From assembly GCA_963575745.1 (NCBI GenBank), contig CAUYUJ010018457.1:101501-165500 (forward strand): 64,000 nucleotides of DNA, given 5' to 3'. This DNA comes from Prorocentrum cordatum. Taxonomy: Eukaryota; Sar; Dinophyceae; Prorocentrales; Prorocentraceae. Under the pieces are notes generated by a model, which saw only the letters and a program-made list of their open reading frames with translations, made no database searches and was not told where the DNA came from. The translations under genes and the position numbers were made by a program. Shown piece by piece: positions 10,930 through 21,069 of this stretch. Position 1 is the first letter of the stretch, and each line of letters opens with the position of its first letter.

Positions 10930-11425
10930 CTTGTCCGGGGGCGAAGGGGGGCGCCGTGATCGACCGATGCCCTCCCCCGCTTCTCCCCCTCGACCCCTTG
11001 CCCCCCTCCTCTCCCTCTCCGCCCTCTTCCCCCCCCCCCCCCATCGCCCCCCCCCCCCCGCCCTCTTCGTCGCCCTCGCGCCTCGCGCCACGCTCTCGGA
11101 GGGCCGCCAGCAGGGCGGGGGCTGCAAGCGCGGGGGGGGGGGGGGGGGGTAGCGCGACAAGGAGGAGTGGCCCGCAGGAGGAGGCACGGGGCTGGAACAG
11201 GCAAGGGTGGGACAGAACAGGCGCGAGGCCGGGGCAGAGGGAGGGTTGGCGGGCGAGCAAGCAGCCTCCACCCGCCCGCCAAGTTCTCGCCCGCGACGCT
11301 GGCGCGGCGGGGGTCGCCGGCGATCTCCTCGGACAGAGGAGGCCCGCGCCCTACCCGTCGGGATGGCAACGGCGCGGTTCGCTTGCAAGCCAAAGCGCCT
11401 CCTTGCCCCAGACCCCGTGCATCAC
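10930..11425. other. intron b/c of gene X
   Basis: A 496-bp GT-AG intron on the minus strand (GTGATGCACG ... GGACAAG). It contains C-rich and G-rich low complexity at 10938-11155 and nothing gene-like. Confidence 0.55.
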
Positions 11426-11556
11426 CTGGATGCCCTCCCCAGCGGCGTCCATCATCCAGCCGATCACTTCGCAAACCATAGAATGGACGTGTTCTCTCGA
11501 TTGTTTCGTAGTCATGCACACATACGGCGCTATGCTGATTGGGAATCCTACCAGAC
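11426..11556 (-). CDS. gene X exon b
   Basis: Encodes LVGFPISIAPYVCMTTKQSR, then EHVHSMVCEVIGWMMDAAGE and GIQ (43 codons plus two leading bases). It is too short to stand out as an open frame. The acceptor is ATCAGAG, the donor CAG|GTGATG. The leading GT completes the codon begun by the last G of exon a, and the exon ends in phase 0 as exon c requires. Its composition is unlike the surrounding low-complexity sequence. Confidence 0.65.
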
Positions 11557-12131
11557 CTCTGATCGCAGGTGGTCGAGAGCGCCTGCTCTTTCACCTTCTT
11601 CTCCTACCCCCCCCCTCTGGGCCTGGGCGTGGGAACGGGGCCCCTGGGCCAGATGGCCCACGATGGCTCCTAGTGGACCCCAGAGAGCGAGAGAGCCCCG
11701 GAGGGCCCCGAGAGGAGAGGGGGCAATGAGGTCCCAGCACTGCCCCGAGAGCGCCCAAGATCGCCGTGAGAGGACCCCAAGAGGCGACCAATATTGCCCC
11801 GAGAGAGCCGCGGCCCCCTAGAGAACACCATAGAATGGCACCCACAGGGGCCCACGAGACCCCAAGAACCCCCCCACCTCCCCAGGTGGCCCCAAGAGGC
11901 CCGCGGGGCAGCCGAGATGCACCCACAACGCTCTACGATGATTCCAGGAAGCGCCCGAGAAACATCCTGAGAGACTCCGAGAGGCTTCCAGGTTGCCTCT
12001 GGCCCTCCTGGTCGCCTTCCTCTGACTCCATGTCCCCCCCCCCCCCCCTCCTTGTCAAGGAGAATGGTTGCCCCGTGGGTGGGCTGGCGGCGATGCGCGA
12101 AACGACGAGAATTTTGTGTCGAAACTATCAC
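11557..12131. repeat. intron a/b of gene X with a degenerate GAGAGCCCC minisatellite
   Basis: A 575-bp intron on the minus strand beginning GTGATAG and ending ATCAGAG. From 11640 to 12010 the plus strand is a loose array of CCCCGAGAGNGCCC units, the same kind of repeat as at 20.3-21.05 kb, then a C11 run near 12037. Confidence 0.55.
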
Positions 12132-12687
12132 CCTGGGCTAAAACTGACTTCCAACTCCATATGTTCATCTCCGTTTCGTTGCCACAAGACACATCATCAA
12201 AGTGAATGTTGATCGGGATCGCGCCGCGACATCCATGCGTCTCTTCAAGAAAAGGGTGATCCATGACCCACTCCACGCCCTTGTGCGCTTCCCAAAAAGT
12301 GTCCAAATTTGCCTCGCCGCCATCGCCCAATATCGCTTTCTCGAACATCCCCTTCTTCACAATCGTGTTCAACATGTCGCTGATCAACAGGAAAGGGACA
12401 TCAGTGGGAACCGTATCTATCGACTTTTTGTGCTCCAAGTCTAAAGTGACCAAATATGGTTCGACATCCACTCCGAAACTACCCTTTAACCAGTTGCGGA
12501 CATCTCGTTCGCAGTTCGACATAGAACGCCCCCAGGAACCAAGAGATGCAATCGCCCGAACTGCTTCTGGCGTGTCGCTCTGCATGTCGCGCACCATGGC
12601 ATTCGCCATTCGGCTGATCTCGGCGCAAGATGTCTTCCCCCGGGACATGCTCAGCAAGAGCTGCCTTGCTGTCGCCGGCTCGGGCAT
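12132..12687 (-). CDS. gene X exon a, putative N-terminal exon
   Basis: The frame opens with MPEPATARQLLLSMSRGKTS (ATG at 12687) and runs through NCERDVRNWLKGSFGVDVEP, LVTLDLEHKKSIDTVPTD, WEAHKGVEWVMDHPF and PINIHFDDVSCGNETEMNIW to SWKSVLAQG. It ends at CAGG|GTGATAG (phase 1), which pairs with exon b. The open frame continues upstream to 12855, so the ATG is a choice: it is the first Met before clearly protein-like sequence. With exons b, c and d the visible product is 589 residues. Function unknown. The start may really be created by spliced-leader trans-splicing, which leaves no mark in the genome. Confidence 0.7.
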
Positions 12688-13000
12688 GTCCTCCACCTGG
12701 GGCCGTCGATCGCAACGGCGCCCCGCCCCGTGGGGGGGTCTGGGGCAAGGAGACAGCCGAGCATTTTCTGCGGGTGGAGGGCAGAGGGTGAAATCTGAAA
12801 TGCCGTTTCGATCGATTTTCGACGCATGATCTGCAAAAGCCCGCGTGGATTCCACCCTGCGCCCTCCACCCTAAGAAAACGCCCAGAACAAAGATGACGC
12901 GTGGGATGGCCGGGGGAAATGCACTGCTGTAGCCGTCGAGCCCCTTGCCCCGAACCAATGGTAGATGCATTAATTAGTGGTGAGCCGCCTTTCGCCGCTT
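12688..13000. other. region upstream of gene X, no gene seen
   Basis: The minus strand stays open to 12855 in the exon a frame but loses protein-like composition. No promoter motif is recognisable; dinoflagellate promoters generally lack TATA boxes. Confidence 0.3.
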
Positions 13001-13360
13001 AGTCCTCCCAAGGGCGACGTAAACGACATGCACATAAACATGAGGGGGTCCGCGCGGATCGCCGCCGAGAGAGGCTCGGCCACGGTCCAAGATTTCGCGC
13101 GCGCCTATTTCGCGCGCGACTCCGAGAGTTCACGTGCATGTAGTGCGCCTCTCGGCGCTGAATCTTCCCACTGGCGATGGGAACGACCTATGCATGAACG
13201 TTCGGAGATCAGCGTGCAGCGCCAACAGAATGCGGTTCGGCCGCGAGCCAAGGCTGCGCGCGGACCTCAGAACACTTCATGCGTGGATCGTTCGCTTTTC
13301 GCCGTTTAGTCAACAAGGGGGTGCTGGGAACGACATGGACATAAACGCTCGGAGGTGATG
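13001..13360. repeat. degenerate tandem repeat related to family III foldback arms
   Basis: Three loosely similar units carry a GGCGAYGTRAACGACATGCA type block followed by ATAAACRTKMGGAG (near 13015, 13170 and 13320). The block matches the arm of family III elements (AACGACATAAACATAAA, CGGAGGTCC). Confidence 0.45.
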
Positions 13361-13732
13361 TGGGGAGAAGGGCGCAGTCAACCTGGATCATAACGATGCG
13401 GGGCAAGGATGCAAGGGCCTCGGGGGCCCACGTTGACTTTTTGTTTTGTTGTTGTTGTTTCTTCCAACGGGGCTGGTCAGCTAAAATGGCCAAGGATGGG
13501 CAAAAGAGGCAAGGGTGCAAGGGTGCCTTTGGTCAGGTTGTCCACCCTTACTACACGGGCTGATGGCGCACAATCAAAGACCCCAATCAGGACGGGCGGT
13601 AAGGGCGCGAGGACCGTGGAGGTCGAAATTAAATAGGTTGGCCAGTGAAAACGGATCAGGACGGGCCGCGGAGGCAAGGGCCAAAGGATGCCCACAGGAA
13701 CGGCGCATATCCTTGCTCTGATTTTCGACTGT
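13361..13732. other. no clear gene
   Basis: Short open frames on the plus strand lack motifs. The block AAGGATGCAAGGGCC at 13404 recurs at 19288, so part of this is a dispersed repeat. Confidence 0.35.
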
Positions 13733-13737
13733 GATGC

Positions 13738-14038
13738 TCTGGGCTTCCCAGGCTGGGTCCGAGCAGATGGGGTCGGAGGGTCGCGCCGCGTCGCCGACGC
13801 ATTTGCGATGCGGATTGATGTGGGGCCCGATTTTCTCCACGCAGACGTCGGCGATGCATCGCCGACGTCGCCAATGCGTCGTCGGTGCGTCGCCGGTGCA
13901 CCGCCGATGGATCGTCGGTGCGTCGCGATCCTGCGGCGCCATCTACTCGGGCGATTCATCGTCGATGCATCGCCGATGCATCGTCGATGCGTCGTGATCC
14001 TGCGACCCCATCTACTCGGACCCCATCTGAGAGTCCTA
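13738..14038. mobile_element. introner-like inverted-repeat element, family I, copy B
   Basis: The longest copy (301 bp). The left end gives GGGCTTCCCAGGCTGGGTCC and the right end GACCCCATCTGAGAGTCCTA. The inner arms carry GAGCAGATGGGGTCGGAGG and complements. The interior has several GATGCATCGCCGATGCATCG units and a second internal arm at 13928-13950. The flanking 5-mers gatgc (13733-13737) and aatgc (14039-14043) match at four of five positions, consistent with an old target duplication. Confidence 0.75.
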
Positions 14039-14043
14039 AATGC

Positions 14044-14600
14044 AAGAGGCACGCACGCCGCCCCGTCCCCCGCGAGGCGCGGGCGCCCTGCCGGCGCCCT
14101 CGGGCGCCTGCTCGTCCGCGGCGCCTGCGCGACGCGCCGCGGGCGATGGGGGAGGGGGGGCAGGGGCGGGCGGTGGGCGGGGGAGAAGGGGGAGGAAGGG
14201 GGGGGAAGATAAGGATGGCATGACAGGAGGAGGGGGTGGAGCAACGAGCGGGGAGGGCGGCGGCCAGGGTGCGAGGGGATTGGGAGGGGAAGGAAGGGAT
14301 GTGGAGGTATGAGGGAGGAGCGGGGATGCTTATGCCTTTCCTCCAGCGCCCTTCAACCGCCTTGCCTCCCCCCTCCCCCCCTTCCCCACTCCCGCTCCTC
14401 CATCGCTCATTGCAGCTTTTTCCTTGCCTATCACCCCCCTCCTTCTCTCCCCTGTGCCCCTGCATGCGGGGGGGGGTGCTCATTTCCCCAGCAGTCGAGC
14501 ACGGTCAGCGTCGCTCGCGCATCCTGCCCCGCGCGGGCCGCCGATGCCTTGATAGGAGATGGGGGTCTCGGGTTGGGGTCCGTTCTCGAGGGGGCAAGTT
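14044..14600. other. no clear gene, GC-rich low complexity
   Basis: GGGA and CCCT runs (14140-14480) dominate. Open frames on both strands are compositional. Confidence 0.4.
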
Positions 14601-14802
14601 CGAGGACGAACAGACTACGCAATCGAGAATTATCGGAGGTCCCTGCGAATTTCTCGGATCGGCGTTGGGCGCCCCATTCCCCCCTCGGGCCGCCCTTGGC
14701 CCGCGGCCTGCCCCGCGCGCCAGGGGGGGGGCCCGGGTCCAACTTAAGAGAGGCGAAGGGACCTCCGAAAGTTGACGGTTACGTAGTTTGTTATTTCTCG
14801 AG
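14601..14802. mobile_element. foldback element, family III, copy 1
   Basis: The left arm begins CGAGGACGAACAGACTACGC and contains TATCGGAGGTCC and TTTCTCGGATCGGCG. The right arm is its complement: GGACCTCCGAAAGTTGACGG, then TACGTAGTTTGTTATTTCTC. The centre is GC-rich. The arms are diverged but align over about 50 bp. Confidence 0.6.
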
Positions 14803-14937
14803 CGGGGCGGGCAGCGGCGACTCCCCGCCGCGGGGGGCCGAGGGCAGCGAGAGAAAGAAGCCCCGCGCACGGCGGCCATCCCGACATGACCTAACATGTT
14901 GACCGCCGTGCGAGCCCCGATCATTCAGCGAGCCAGC

Positions 14938-15249
14938 TCACGCCTCATCGTCTTTCCCCTCCTCCTCCTCGTCCGCTTGCTTGCGCTTCTTGGGCGGCTT
15001 TGGTTCGATAGTTTTCATCATTTGATCAGCAACGCTCTTGCGAGGCTTGTGCCACTCAAAAAACTTAGCAACTTTCTCGGCATACGGAGCATGCGCTGCA
15101 GGGTCCTCGTTTTTCGCGATCACCATCTTCTGGATCTCTTCGTCTAGCCCGACCAAAGCGTTCGAGTGCTCGCTCATCTGATGCGCCAAGTCGGAGCTGA
15201 ACTCCAGCTGCTTCAGACTCGAGGCGCACCCGGTGGCTGCCGTCGCTTC
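14938..15249 (-). CDS. gene Y exon 4, terminal exon
   Basis: Encodes EATAATGCASSLKQLEFSSD, then QMSEHSNALVGLDEEIQKMV, FFEWHKPRKSVADQMMKTIE and a basic/acidic tail PKKRKQADEEEEGKDDEA before TGA (14938-14940). The acceptor is probably CCCCGAG|GAA, in phase 0 with exon 3. The PKKRK stretch looks like a nuclear localisation signal. Function unknown; the acidic tail would suit a nuclear protein. Confidence 0.65.
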   Translation of the reverse strand, partial: EATAATGCASSLKQLEFSSDLAHQMSEHSNALVGLDEEIQKMVIAKNEDPAAHAPYAEKVAKFFEWHKPRKSVADQMMKTIEPKPPKKRKQADEEEEGKDDEA

Positions 15250-16083
15250 CTCGGGGAAAGCGGGCACCACGCATCAAGACGCGTGAGGGGGAGGAGACGA
15301 CGAGTAGGATGGGCGATGGGGAGGGGCCGGAGGAGGAGGAGGAAGAGGAGGAGGAGGAGGAGGAAGAAGAGGAGGAAGGGGGGGGAGGAGGAGGGGGACG
15401 AGGAGGAAGAGGGGGGTGAGGAAGAGGAGAAGCAAAAGGAGGAGGAGGAGGAGGAAATGGATGACGACGAGGAGGAGGAGGAGGAGGAGGAGGAGTGGGA
15501 GGAGGAAGAGAAGGATGAGGAGGAGGAAGATGAGGACGAGGATGAGGATGAGGATGAGGACGATGATGATGACGATGATGAGGAGGAAGAGGGGGAGGAG
15601 GAGGGGGAGGAGGAAGGGGGCCTAGGCCTCCAGGATGGGGTCGGAGCAAACGGGGTCGGAGGATCGCTCCGCATCGCCGATGCATCGGCGATGCGGCTCG
15701 ATGAGGAGCCCGTGTTTCCCCATGCCGACGTCGCCGATGCGTCGCCGAAGTCGCCGATGCCTCGCCGATGCATCGGCGATGCGTTGGCGATGCGGCTCGG
15801 TCCTTCCACCCAGTCTACTCAGGCCCCATCTGGGCGGCTTCCAGGGGGGGGGGCCCTCTCTTGAACACCTCGACTGCGCCCCGCGCGTGGCTCCAATGGC
15901 TCCTCCTCCTCCTCCCCCCCCTCCTCCTCCTCCCTCCTCCTCTCCTCCTCCTGCTCCTCCTCCTGCTCTTCCTCCTCTCCCCTCCCCCCCCACCCCCCCA
16001 CCCCCCCCCCCGCCCCCCCCCTCCTTTTCCTCCTCCTCCTCAGTGGGTGGAGGAGAGGGGTGCGCGTTCAGCCCGCCACAAAC
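15250..16083. repeat. intron 3 of gene Y: GGA/GAC/GAT microsatellite, element copy C, CCT microsatellite
   Basis: An 834-bp interval with GGA at 15320-15540, GAC/GAT at 15530-15600, the family I element (15621-15843) and CCT/CCCC at 15900-16040. On the minus strand it would start GTTTGTGG and end CCCCGAG. The element here is nested inside a larger intron rather than forming it. Confidence 0.6.
15621..15843. mobile_element. introner-like inverted-repeat element, family I, copy C
   Basis: The left terminus is CCTAGGCCTCCAGGATGGGG. The right terminus is the complement of TGGAAGCCGCCCAGATGGGG. The inner arms have GTCGGAGGATCG and complement, and the interior has GCATCGCCGATGCATCGGCG. It is flanked by ggggg on both sides (15616-15620 and 15844-15848), compatible with a 5-bp duplication though low in complexity. 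Length 223 bp, equal to copy D. Confidence 0.75.
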
Positions 16084-17398
16084 AGAGCGAAAACAAAAGC
16101 GTTTCTCCTTCATGATGTCTTGCAGGAGGGCCTTGGCGACCTCGGAGGGCGCGTCGGCCGTCTCCACCTCGTCCACTGGCGGGCCATCCTCCCCGTCGGG
16201 CAGCACGGCCTTGGCCTTGGCTTTAGCCCTGGCCTTGGCCTTGCCCTTGGGCTTGGCCACGGGCGCCTCGGTCTCCTTCGCGGTGCCCGGGGGGGGGAGA
16301 CGCGCGACCTTGCCGAACGCGCCCGCGTCGAGGCTCGTCTTGTCGCCGATGCGGTCGCCGAAGATGCTGTCATTCAACGCCCCGCACGTTGACTGATCCA
16401 TCAGCATGTCCGCGGCGATGCCAAACTCCTCCATCTGCTTCTCGTAGCCCGTGACCGACATCTCCTCGAACACGTAGTACAGGAATAAATCTTCGTCGCG
16501 TGGTTGCATGGGGTGCACTTTGTATTGCTTCGTCCCCTTGCAGGTCTCGATGCAATTGTTCACCCGCTCGGTCTTGTGAGGGAACATCGCATGGAACTGG
16601 TGCGCAGTCTTGAAGCTACATTTCTGCTTAGCTTTGATCTCCTTGATGAGAGTGCGCCGGTAGCGCAGCATGGTATCATCGATGTTCTCGTTGTTCTTGA
16701 CGAAGACCTCGAAGAAGTTTGCTTTGTCCTGGACTTTGTCGGCCAGCGCCGCGGGCAACCTCTTCGGATTCGAAATGAACCGATCGAACCTGGCATATGC
16801 TGCGCGATGCGTCTTCGCATTGATCTTCTGGGTTTGCTGATCCTGGACCTCCGACTCATCTGCGCCAGTTGCCATCTGCAGCTCAGCCACTTGCCCGAGC
16901 ACGGGGCGCGGCTGAGGGCGAATCACGATGGTCGGAGCGGCCGTGGGCTTGGGCAGAGACCTGGCTGCGCTCGGGCGGGCTGACATCGCTGGAGTTGCGC
17001 TCGGGCGGATCGACGCTGGCATGGGTGCCGGCATGATCTCGCCGCCTGCGGCGCTATCCTCGCTATCCATGGCGTCGCACACGTACGCGCGCTCGGTGTA
17101 GCATGTGTCTGCAGCGGGCCCATCATCGCATTCCTCCTGGTGTTCCTCTTCACCTTCTCCTTCCTCCTGGTATTCGCGTTCATCGTCCTCTGGTGGATCC
17201 GCATCTCCTTGCTCGGCGCCATCATCATCATCATCGTCATCATCGCGCGGCTGCCCCTGGGGCTCCACGGCTTCTGCTTTTGCGCCGCCCGCGGGCGTCG
17301 TCGCGCCCATGGCCCTGAAGACGTCCTCGAGCGACGTGCCGTGGAGGCTGGCGGCCTCCCTGAACGCCGCGCACAGCTGCTGCGCGGCGCGCTCCTCG
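16084..17398 (-). CDS. gene Y exon 3, main exon
   Basis: About 438 codons. After the acceptor GGGTCGCAG it reads EERAAQQLCAAFREAASLHG, then an acidic Asp/Glu stretch, a Pro/Ala/Ser linker (MPAPMPASIRPSATPAMSAR), and a folded-looking core: KTHRAAYARFDRFISNPKRL, NFFEVFVKNNENIDDTMLRY, RTLIKEIKAKQKCSFKTAHQ, DLFLYYVFEEMSVTGYEKQM. A Lys/Ala-rich segment (KPKGKAKARAKAKAKA) and QDIMKEKRFCFRS close the exon before GTTTGTGG. The core recalls a dinoflagellate multicopy family in which an R-x-x-R-F-x-R-F-type helix region precedes a Y-x-x-E-x block. No enzyme motif is seen. The exact acceptor (CAG|C or CGAG|GAG) is uncertain. Confidence 0.7.
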
Positions 17399-17436
17399 CT
17401 GCGACCCAAAACGCAGCAGGCGAGGAAAAGATGGAT

Positions 17437-17631
17437 ACTCCAGATTTCGTAATAATAAAAAGGGGGGGGGGGGTCTGGGCGGGGCCCCTCCAAGACATGC
17501 CGTTTCAGACCTCCCCCGCGGGGGGACCCTCCAAAACATCGCCCCCAGACCCCCCCGGGCCCTCCAAGATAGCCTGGAAGAGACGCCCCCCCGAAATGAA
17601 ACCCCCTCCCTTTTATTGCGAAATCTGGAGT
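17437..17631. mobile_element. MITE-like element, family II, copy 1
   Basis: The termini are ACTCCAGATTTCG at the left and CGAAATCTGGAGT at the right, perfectly complementary over 13 bp. The next arm part is an AATAATAAAAAGGGGG / CCCCCTCCCTTTTATT pair. The interior repeats CCCTCCAARAYA blocks. It lies just upstream (minus sense) of gene Y exon 3, inside intron 2. No clear target duplication. Confidence 0.7.
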
Positions 17632-17880
17632 ACGTGTTGGGGGCAGGGGTGAGGGGCATGGGCAGGGCGGAAGGGCGGCAGGGAAGCGAGGGGAATATAA
17701 AAGGGGTTGAAGGGGGCGGAGGGGGGGGGGTCAGGGCGGCAGGAAAGGGAGGGGAAGATGAAGGGGTGAAGGGGCTGCGGGAGAGAGCTAGGATGACAGG
17801 AAGGGGAGCATGAGGGGATGAGGGGCTGAGGGAAGGGAGGGGCGGGGGGTGGGGGAGGGGATGGGGGGGGGGGCAATCAC
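17632..17880. other. G-rich intronic low complexity, no gene
   Basis: GGGGA/GGCGGA-rich plus strand in intron 2 of gene Y. Confidence 0.5.
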
Positions 17881-17883
17881 GAA

Positions 17884-18042
17884 AGGCAGAGCTAAGTGGA
17901 TTCGGGCATCGCAGGTGTCCTCGGGGTTAGGCTTCTCACCGGGGGTCGCCGCCAGCTGCGAGCGCGGCCGCGCGGGAGGGGTATCGTCCGCGGGCAGTGA
18001 TGCAGGGCTAACCGCCTCAGAAGGCATGCCAATCGACCTCCA
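17884..18042 (-). CDS. possible gene Y exon 2
   Basis: The minus strand reads SIGMPSEAVSPASLPADDTP, then PARPRSQLAATPGEKPNPED and TCDARIHLALPF, ending at TTTC|GTGATTG, a plausible GT donor. The composition is protein-like and matches the Pro/Ser-rich linker expected between exons 1 and 3. The acceptor is not clear, because phase does not fit the best donor of exon 1. Confidence 0.4.
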
Positions 18043-18129
18043 TCTACTCCCCCTCATCCTCCATGAGAGGTCCAACGTTTCCCCTCCTACTCCTCGTCTG
18101 ACTCCTCCATGCGCCCTCGTTATCATCAC

Positions 18130-18535
18130 CCCCTGCTCGTCTCGATTTAGACTTGGCCACCTTGGCCGCCCCCGGAGCGCGCAGCGCGCCTGTGAACTGG
18201 GCCGACTGGAATGGCGAGCCAGGGCTCTTCTTGGCCGCGAGCGGGGTCATTGCGACCGACGAGGTTCTGGCTTTCTTCATCACCTCTTCAGGATGTTTCT
18301 TGATGGTGACCCTATGCGCTGGACACATGTGCGGCGGCGCTGACGGCGCCCCCAGGGCTGGGGGCTTCCTCGGCTCCGAGGGACGGGCACCGGCAACAAG
18401 CGGCTGCTGCGCCGCGACCTTCGGGGCGGCCATGGGCGTCGGGCCACGCTTGACGGCGGGCGCCATGGCTGGCGGGTCAGCAGAGGGCGCCGCTCTGCGG
18501 AGATTTCGCATGACCTCGACATTCGAAATCTCCAT
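18130..18535 (-). CDS. gene Y exon 1, putative N-terminus
   Basis: The frame starts MEISNVEVMRNLRRAAPSAD (ATG at 18535) and continues with a Pro/Ala-rich, basic segment containing PPHMCPAHRVTIKKHPEEVM, KKARTSSVAMTPLAAKKSPG and FQSAQFTGALRAPGAAKVAK, ending SKSRRAG before GTGATG. The CPAHRVTI block looks like a genuine motif, not low complexity. The frame is open upstream beyond 18547, so the start could be further 5'. It would be a nuclear, basic, largely disordered N-terminus by composition. Confidence 0.6.
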
Positions 18536-18547
18536 GTCAGATGGCAC

Positions 18548-19077
18548 GATGCAAAGCCAGCTGGACTCGCTAAGAAGCCAAACGAAATGGGGCCCAAATG
18601 GCTACGGGGAGGACTTGGGCAGGAGCTCGCGGGCCGGTTCACGGCTTCACGGCCTCTGAAACAGATTGGAACAGACGACGCCAGACGTAAACGAGTTGGT
18701 TTCGGAAACAACCTGAAAATACTGAGAAAACCATGAACGTTCACGTACTGTCACGGCCTTTTCACGGATTGTTCACGGTTCACGGGTGTCTGAACGATGT
18801 TGACGCGTGTCCGATCCCCCTCGAAATTTTGCCCGTCGCCCCCATGCTCCGCCATTTCCGCGCGGTCACCGTTGGCAGCCCCATCCTCCTCATCACGCGC
18901 GTTTCATGGGCACCTAACCGATGTCTAAATATTGCCAAACTCTCTGAAATATTGCTCGTCCTCCTCATTGCTCCCCCCCCCCGTTCCCCCAAGTGGAGGG
19001 GGGGCGGAAAAAGGGGGCAGAGGAGAGAGGTGGGGGAACTGGGAAAGAATGGCGGGCAGGGTGGAGGAGCGAAGTGC
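18548..19077. other. intergenic region upstream of gene Y, no gene seen
   Basis: Contains a cluster of GTTCACGG/TTCACGTAC repeats at 18730-18790 and an AT-richer stretch at 18910-18960. No regulatory motif can be assigned. Confidence 0.35.
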
Positions 19078-19258
19078 ACTCCAGATGTCGTAATAAAAGG
19101 GAAGGGTCTGGACCCTCCAAGACAAGCCATGTCAGACCCCTCCCGTGGGAGAGCCCTCCAAAACATCGTCCCCAGACCCCCCCAGGCCCTCCAAGATAGC
19201 CTGGAAGAGACCCCCCCCCGAAATGAGACCCCCCTCCTTTTATCGCGAAATCTGGAGT
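19078..19258. mobile_element. MITE-like element, family II, copy 2
   Basis: The left end is ACTCCAGATGTCGTAATAAA, the right end TTTTATCGCGAAATCTGGAG plus T. The interior aligns with copy 1 at roughly 80% (CCCTCCAAGACA, CCCTCCAAAACATCG, CTCCAAGATAGCCTGGAAGA). 181 bp against 195 bp for copy 1. Confidence 0.7.
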
Positions 19259-19870
19259 AGTTACCCCGCGTAGCAAGGACGAACAATAAGGATGCAAGGG
19301 CCCTGGAAGGCCACGCCGACACTTTGCGAGCGGCCGAAGAGGAAGAATGCCAGGGTAACACTGGACTCCTGGACAGCTGTTCATCCTTGCCGCGCGGGCT
19401 GGCGGTCGAAGGGGGCGAATGGAATTGGGGCCGCGCGGGGCCGCAGGCGGCCCGCCTCGTGCGACATCTCGAAGCCGGAGCCCCCTGGCGGCGCGCGCGG
19501 CCAGAGGACGGCGGGGGAGGAGGCAGGGGGGGGGGGGGGCGGCGGGGGGGGGCGGAGGAGGAGAAGGAGGAGGCGGAGGAGGAGTCGGGTCGGGCGAAAG
19601 GGGGGGACTGGGAAAGGGGGGGTTACGAAATTTGCTGCATGCAGCTGGTTTCGGCCTCGCCAAGGGGCCCATCCCTCGACGCACAGCCGCCTCTGGCGCC
19701 GGGGGGCGCCAGGAAAATCAGCTACGTAAGCTGATTCTCAAACCTCCCCTTTGCTACTCCCCCTTTCGCTCGACCCGAAGGGGCTGAGGAGGAATGTGAA
19801 TGTGAATGAGACTGGGGTTTATGGAACCACGCGCCTACTCCTCCTTTTCCTCCTCCCACTCCTCCTCCGT
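19259..19870. other. no clear gene
   Basis: GC-rich. It includes the dispersed block AAGGATGCAAGGGCC (19288) shared with 13404, and a GGA/GGGG tract at 19500-19600. Confidence 0.35.
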
Positions 19871-19995
19871 CTCCTCCTCCTCCACCCACCCACCGCCCAC
19901 CGCCCGCCCACCCACTCGCCCACCGACCCACCGCCCACCCGCCACCCACCCACCACCCACCCGCCCACCACGCACCCACCACCCACCTCACTCCT
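19840..19995. repeat. CCT then CCACCCA microsatellite
   Basis: CTCCTCC units pass into CCCACCCACCG units (19880-19990). Confidence 0.8.
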
Positions 19996-20019
19996 CACGG
20001 GCGAGTCGTTCGGGCCCCT

Positions 20020-20460
20020 TCCCTCTTCTTCTTCCTCCTGCTCCTCCTCCTGCTCCTCCTCCTCCTCCTCCTGAGATGATATCCGCTTGGCGCCGTCGTC
20101 GTCGTCCCCGACGCGGAGGCGAGGGAATGCCTGCGCGCCTCCTGCCTCTCCCCTCCTCTTCTGCCCTCCCTCCCTCTCTGCGCTCTCTCACCCCTCTCCC
20201 TCCCTCTCCGCGCTCTCTCGCTCTCCAAGAGCGCTCGGACAGCGCCCCGAGCGCCTCGCAGCCGCGGACGGATTTCGACAATTTTGCCGAAATACGCCCC
20301 CGAGCCCCGCTCGCCCAGAACAGGCCCAAGACGCCGCCTGAGAGGCTCCAAGAGCGCCCCGACAGCGCCCCGAGGGCGCCCCAAAGTCGCCACGAAGAGG
20401 GCCCTGAGAGGCTCCAAGACAGTCCCAACAAGGCTGAATCAGGGCTCCCTGAATAGGCAC
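20020..20460. repeat. CTC microsatellite and GAGAGCGCCCCGA minisatellite
   Basis: CCT at 20020-20070, CTCTC-rich at 20150-20225, then a loose 15-18-bp array of AGAGCGCCCCGACAGCGCCC type to about 20440. It belongs to the same repeat class as intron a/b of gene X. Confidence 0.6.
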
Positions 20461-20550
20461 CAACAGAGGCACCCATAAGGCCATCTTGGGTGCCACTGCT
20501 GCGGCCTGTTTCGGGCACCGTCTGCCATGGCTCTATCAGGGCCAAGACAG

Positions 20551-20580
20551 CAACCCAACTCTATGCGTAGAGTTGGGTTG
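20551..20580. repeat. perfect 13-bp hairpin
   Basis: Arms CAACCCAACTCTA (20551-20563) and TAGAGTTGGGTTG (20568-20580) enclose the loop TGCG. Confidence 0.85.
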
Positions 20581-21060
20581 GGGCTCTCTTGGACCCCTCT
20601 GGTGGCCCTCTGGAACCTTCTTGGGAGTCTCCTGGGGCCCGCTTGGAGCCCTGCGGGGGCACTCTTGGAGCCCCAAGGGGCTCCAAGAGAGCTCCACGAG
20701 GGCCCCAAGAGGACCCCAACTGAACCCAAGAGTGGTATATAACTCAAGGCCCTGGTTATATACGGGTATGGGGTCCGATTGGGGTCATATTGGAGCCGTC
20801 TTGGGGCCCTCTCGGAGCCGCCATGGGGCCCTCTTGGGCCCTTTTCCACGGCCTTCACAGGGCTTAGGGAGCTCCAGTTGGACACCAGAACTGTATATCA
20901 CCGGGGCCTCGAGTTATATATCAAGTTGGGGTCCAGTCGGGGTCCTCTTGGAGCGTTCTGGGGCCTCTTGGAGCCCTCTTGGGGCCCTATTGGGAGCCCA
21001 CTGGGAGCCCTCTTGGAGCCCCAAGAGAAGGCCGGGACTAGGTAGGGGGTCTCCCGGGGG
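20581..21060. repeat. GGAGCCCTCTTGGGGCCC minisatellite with embedded TATA-rich hairpins
   Basis: A degenerate array of 15-18-bp units. It holds a second hairpin with arms GTATATAAC (20735-20743) and GTTATATAC (20755-20763), and a third weaker one near 20893-20925 (GTATATCACC ... GTTATATATC). Confidence 0.65.
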
Positions 21061-21069
21061 GCCTCCGGG

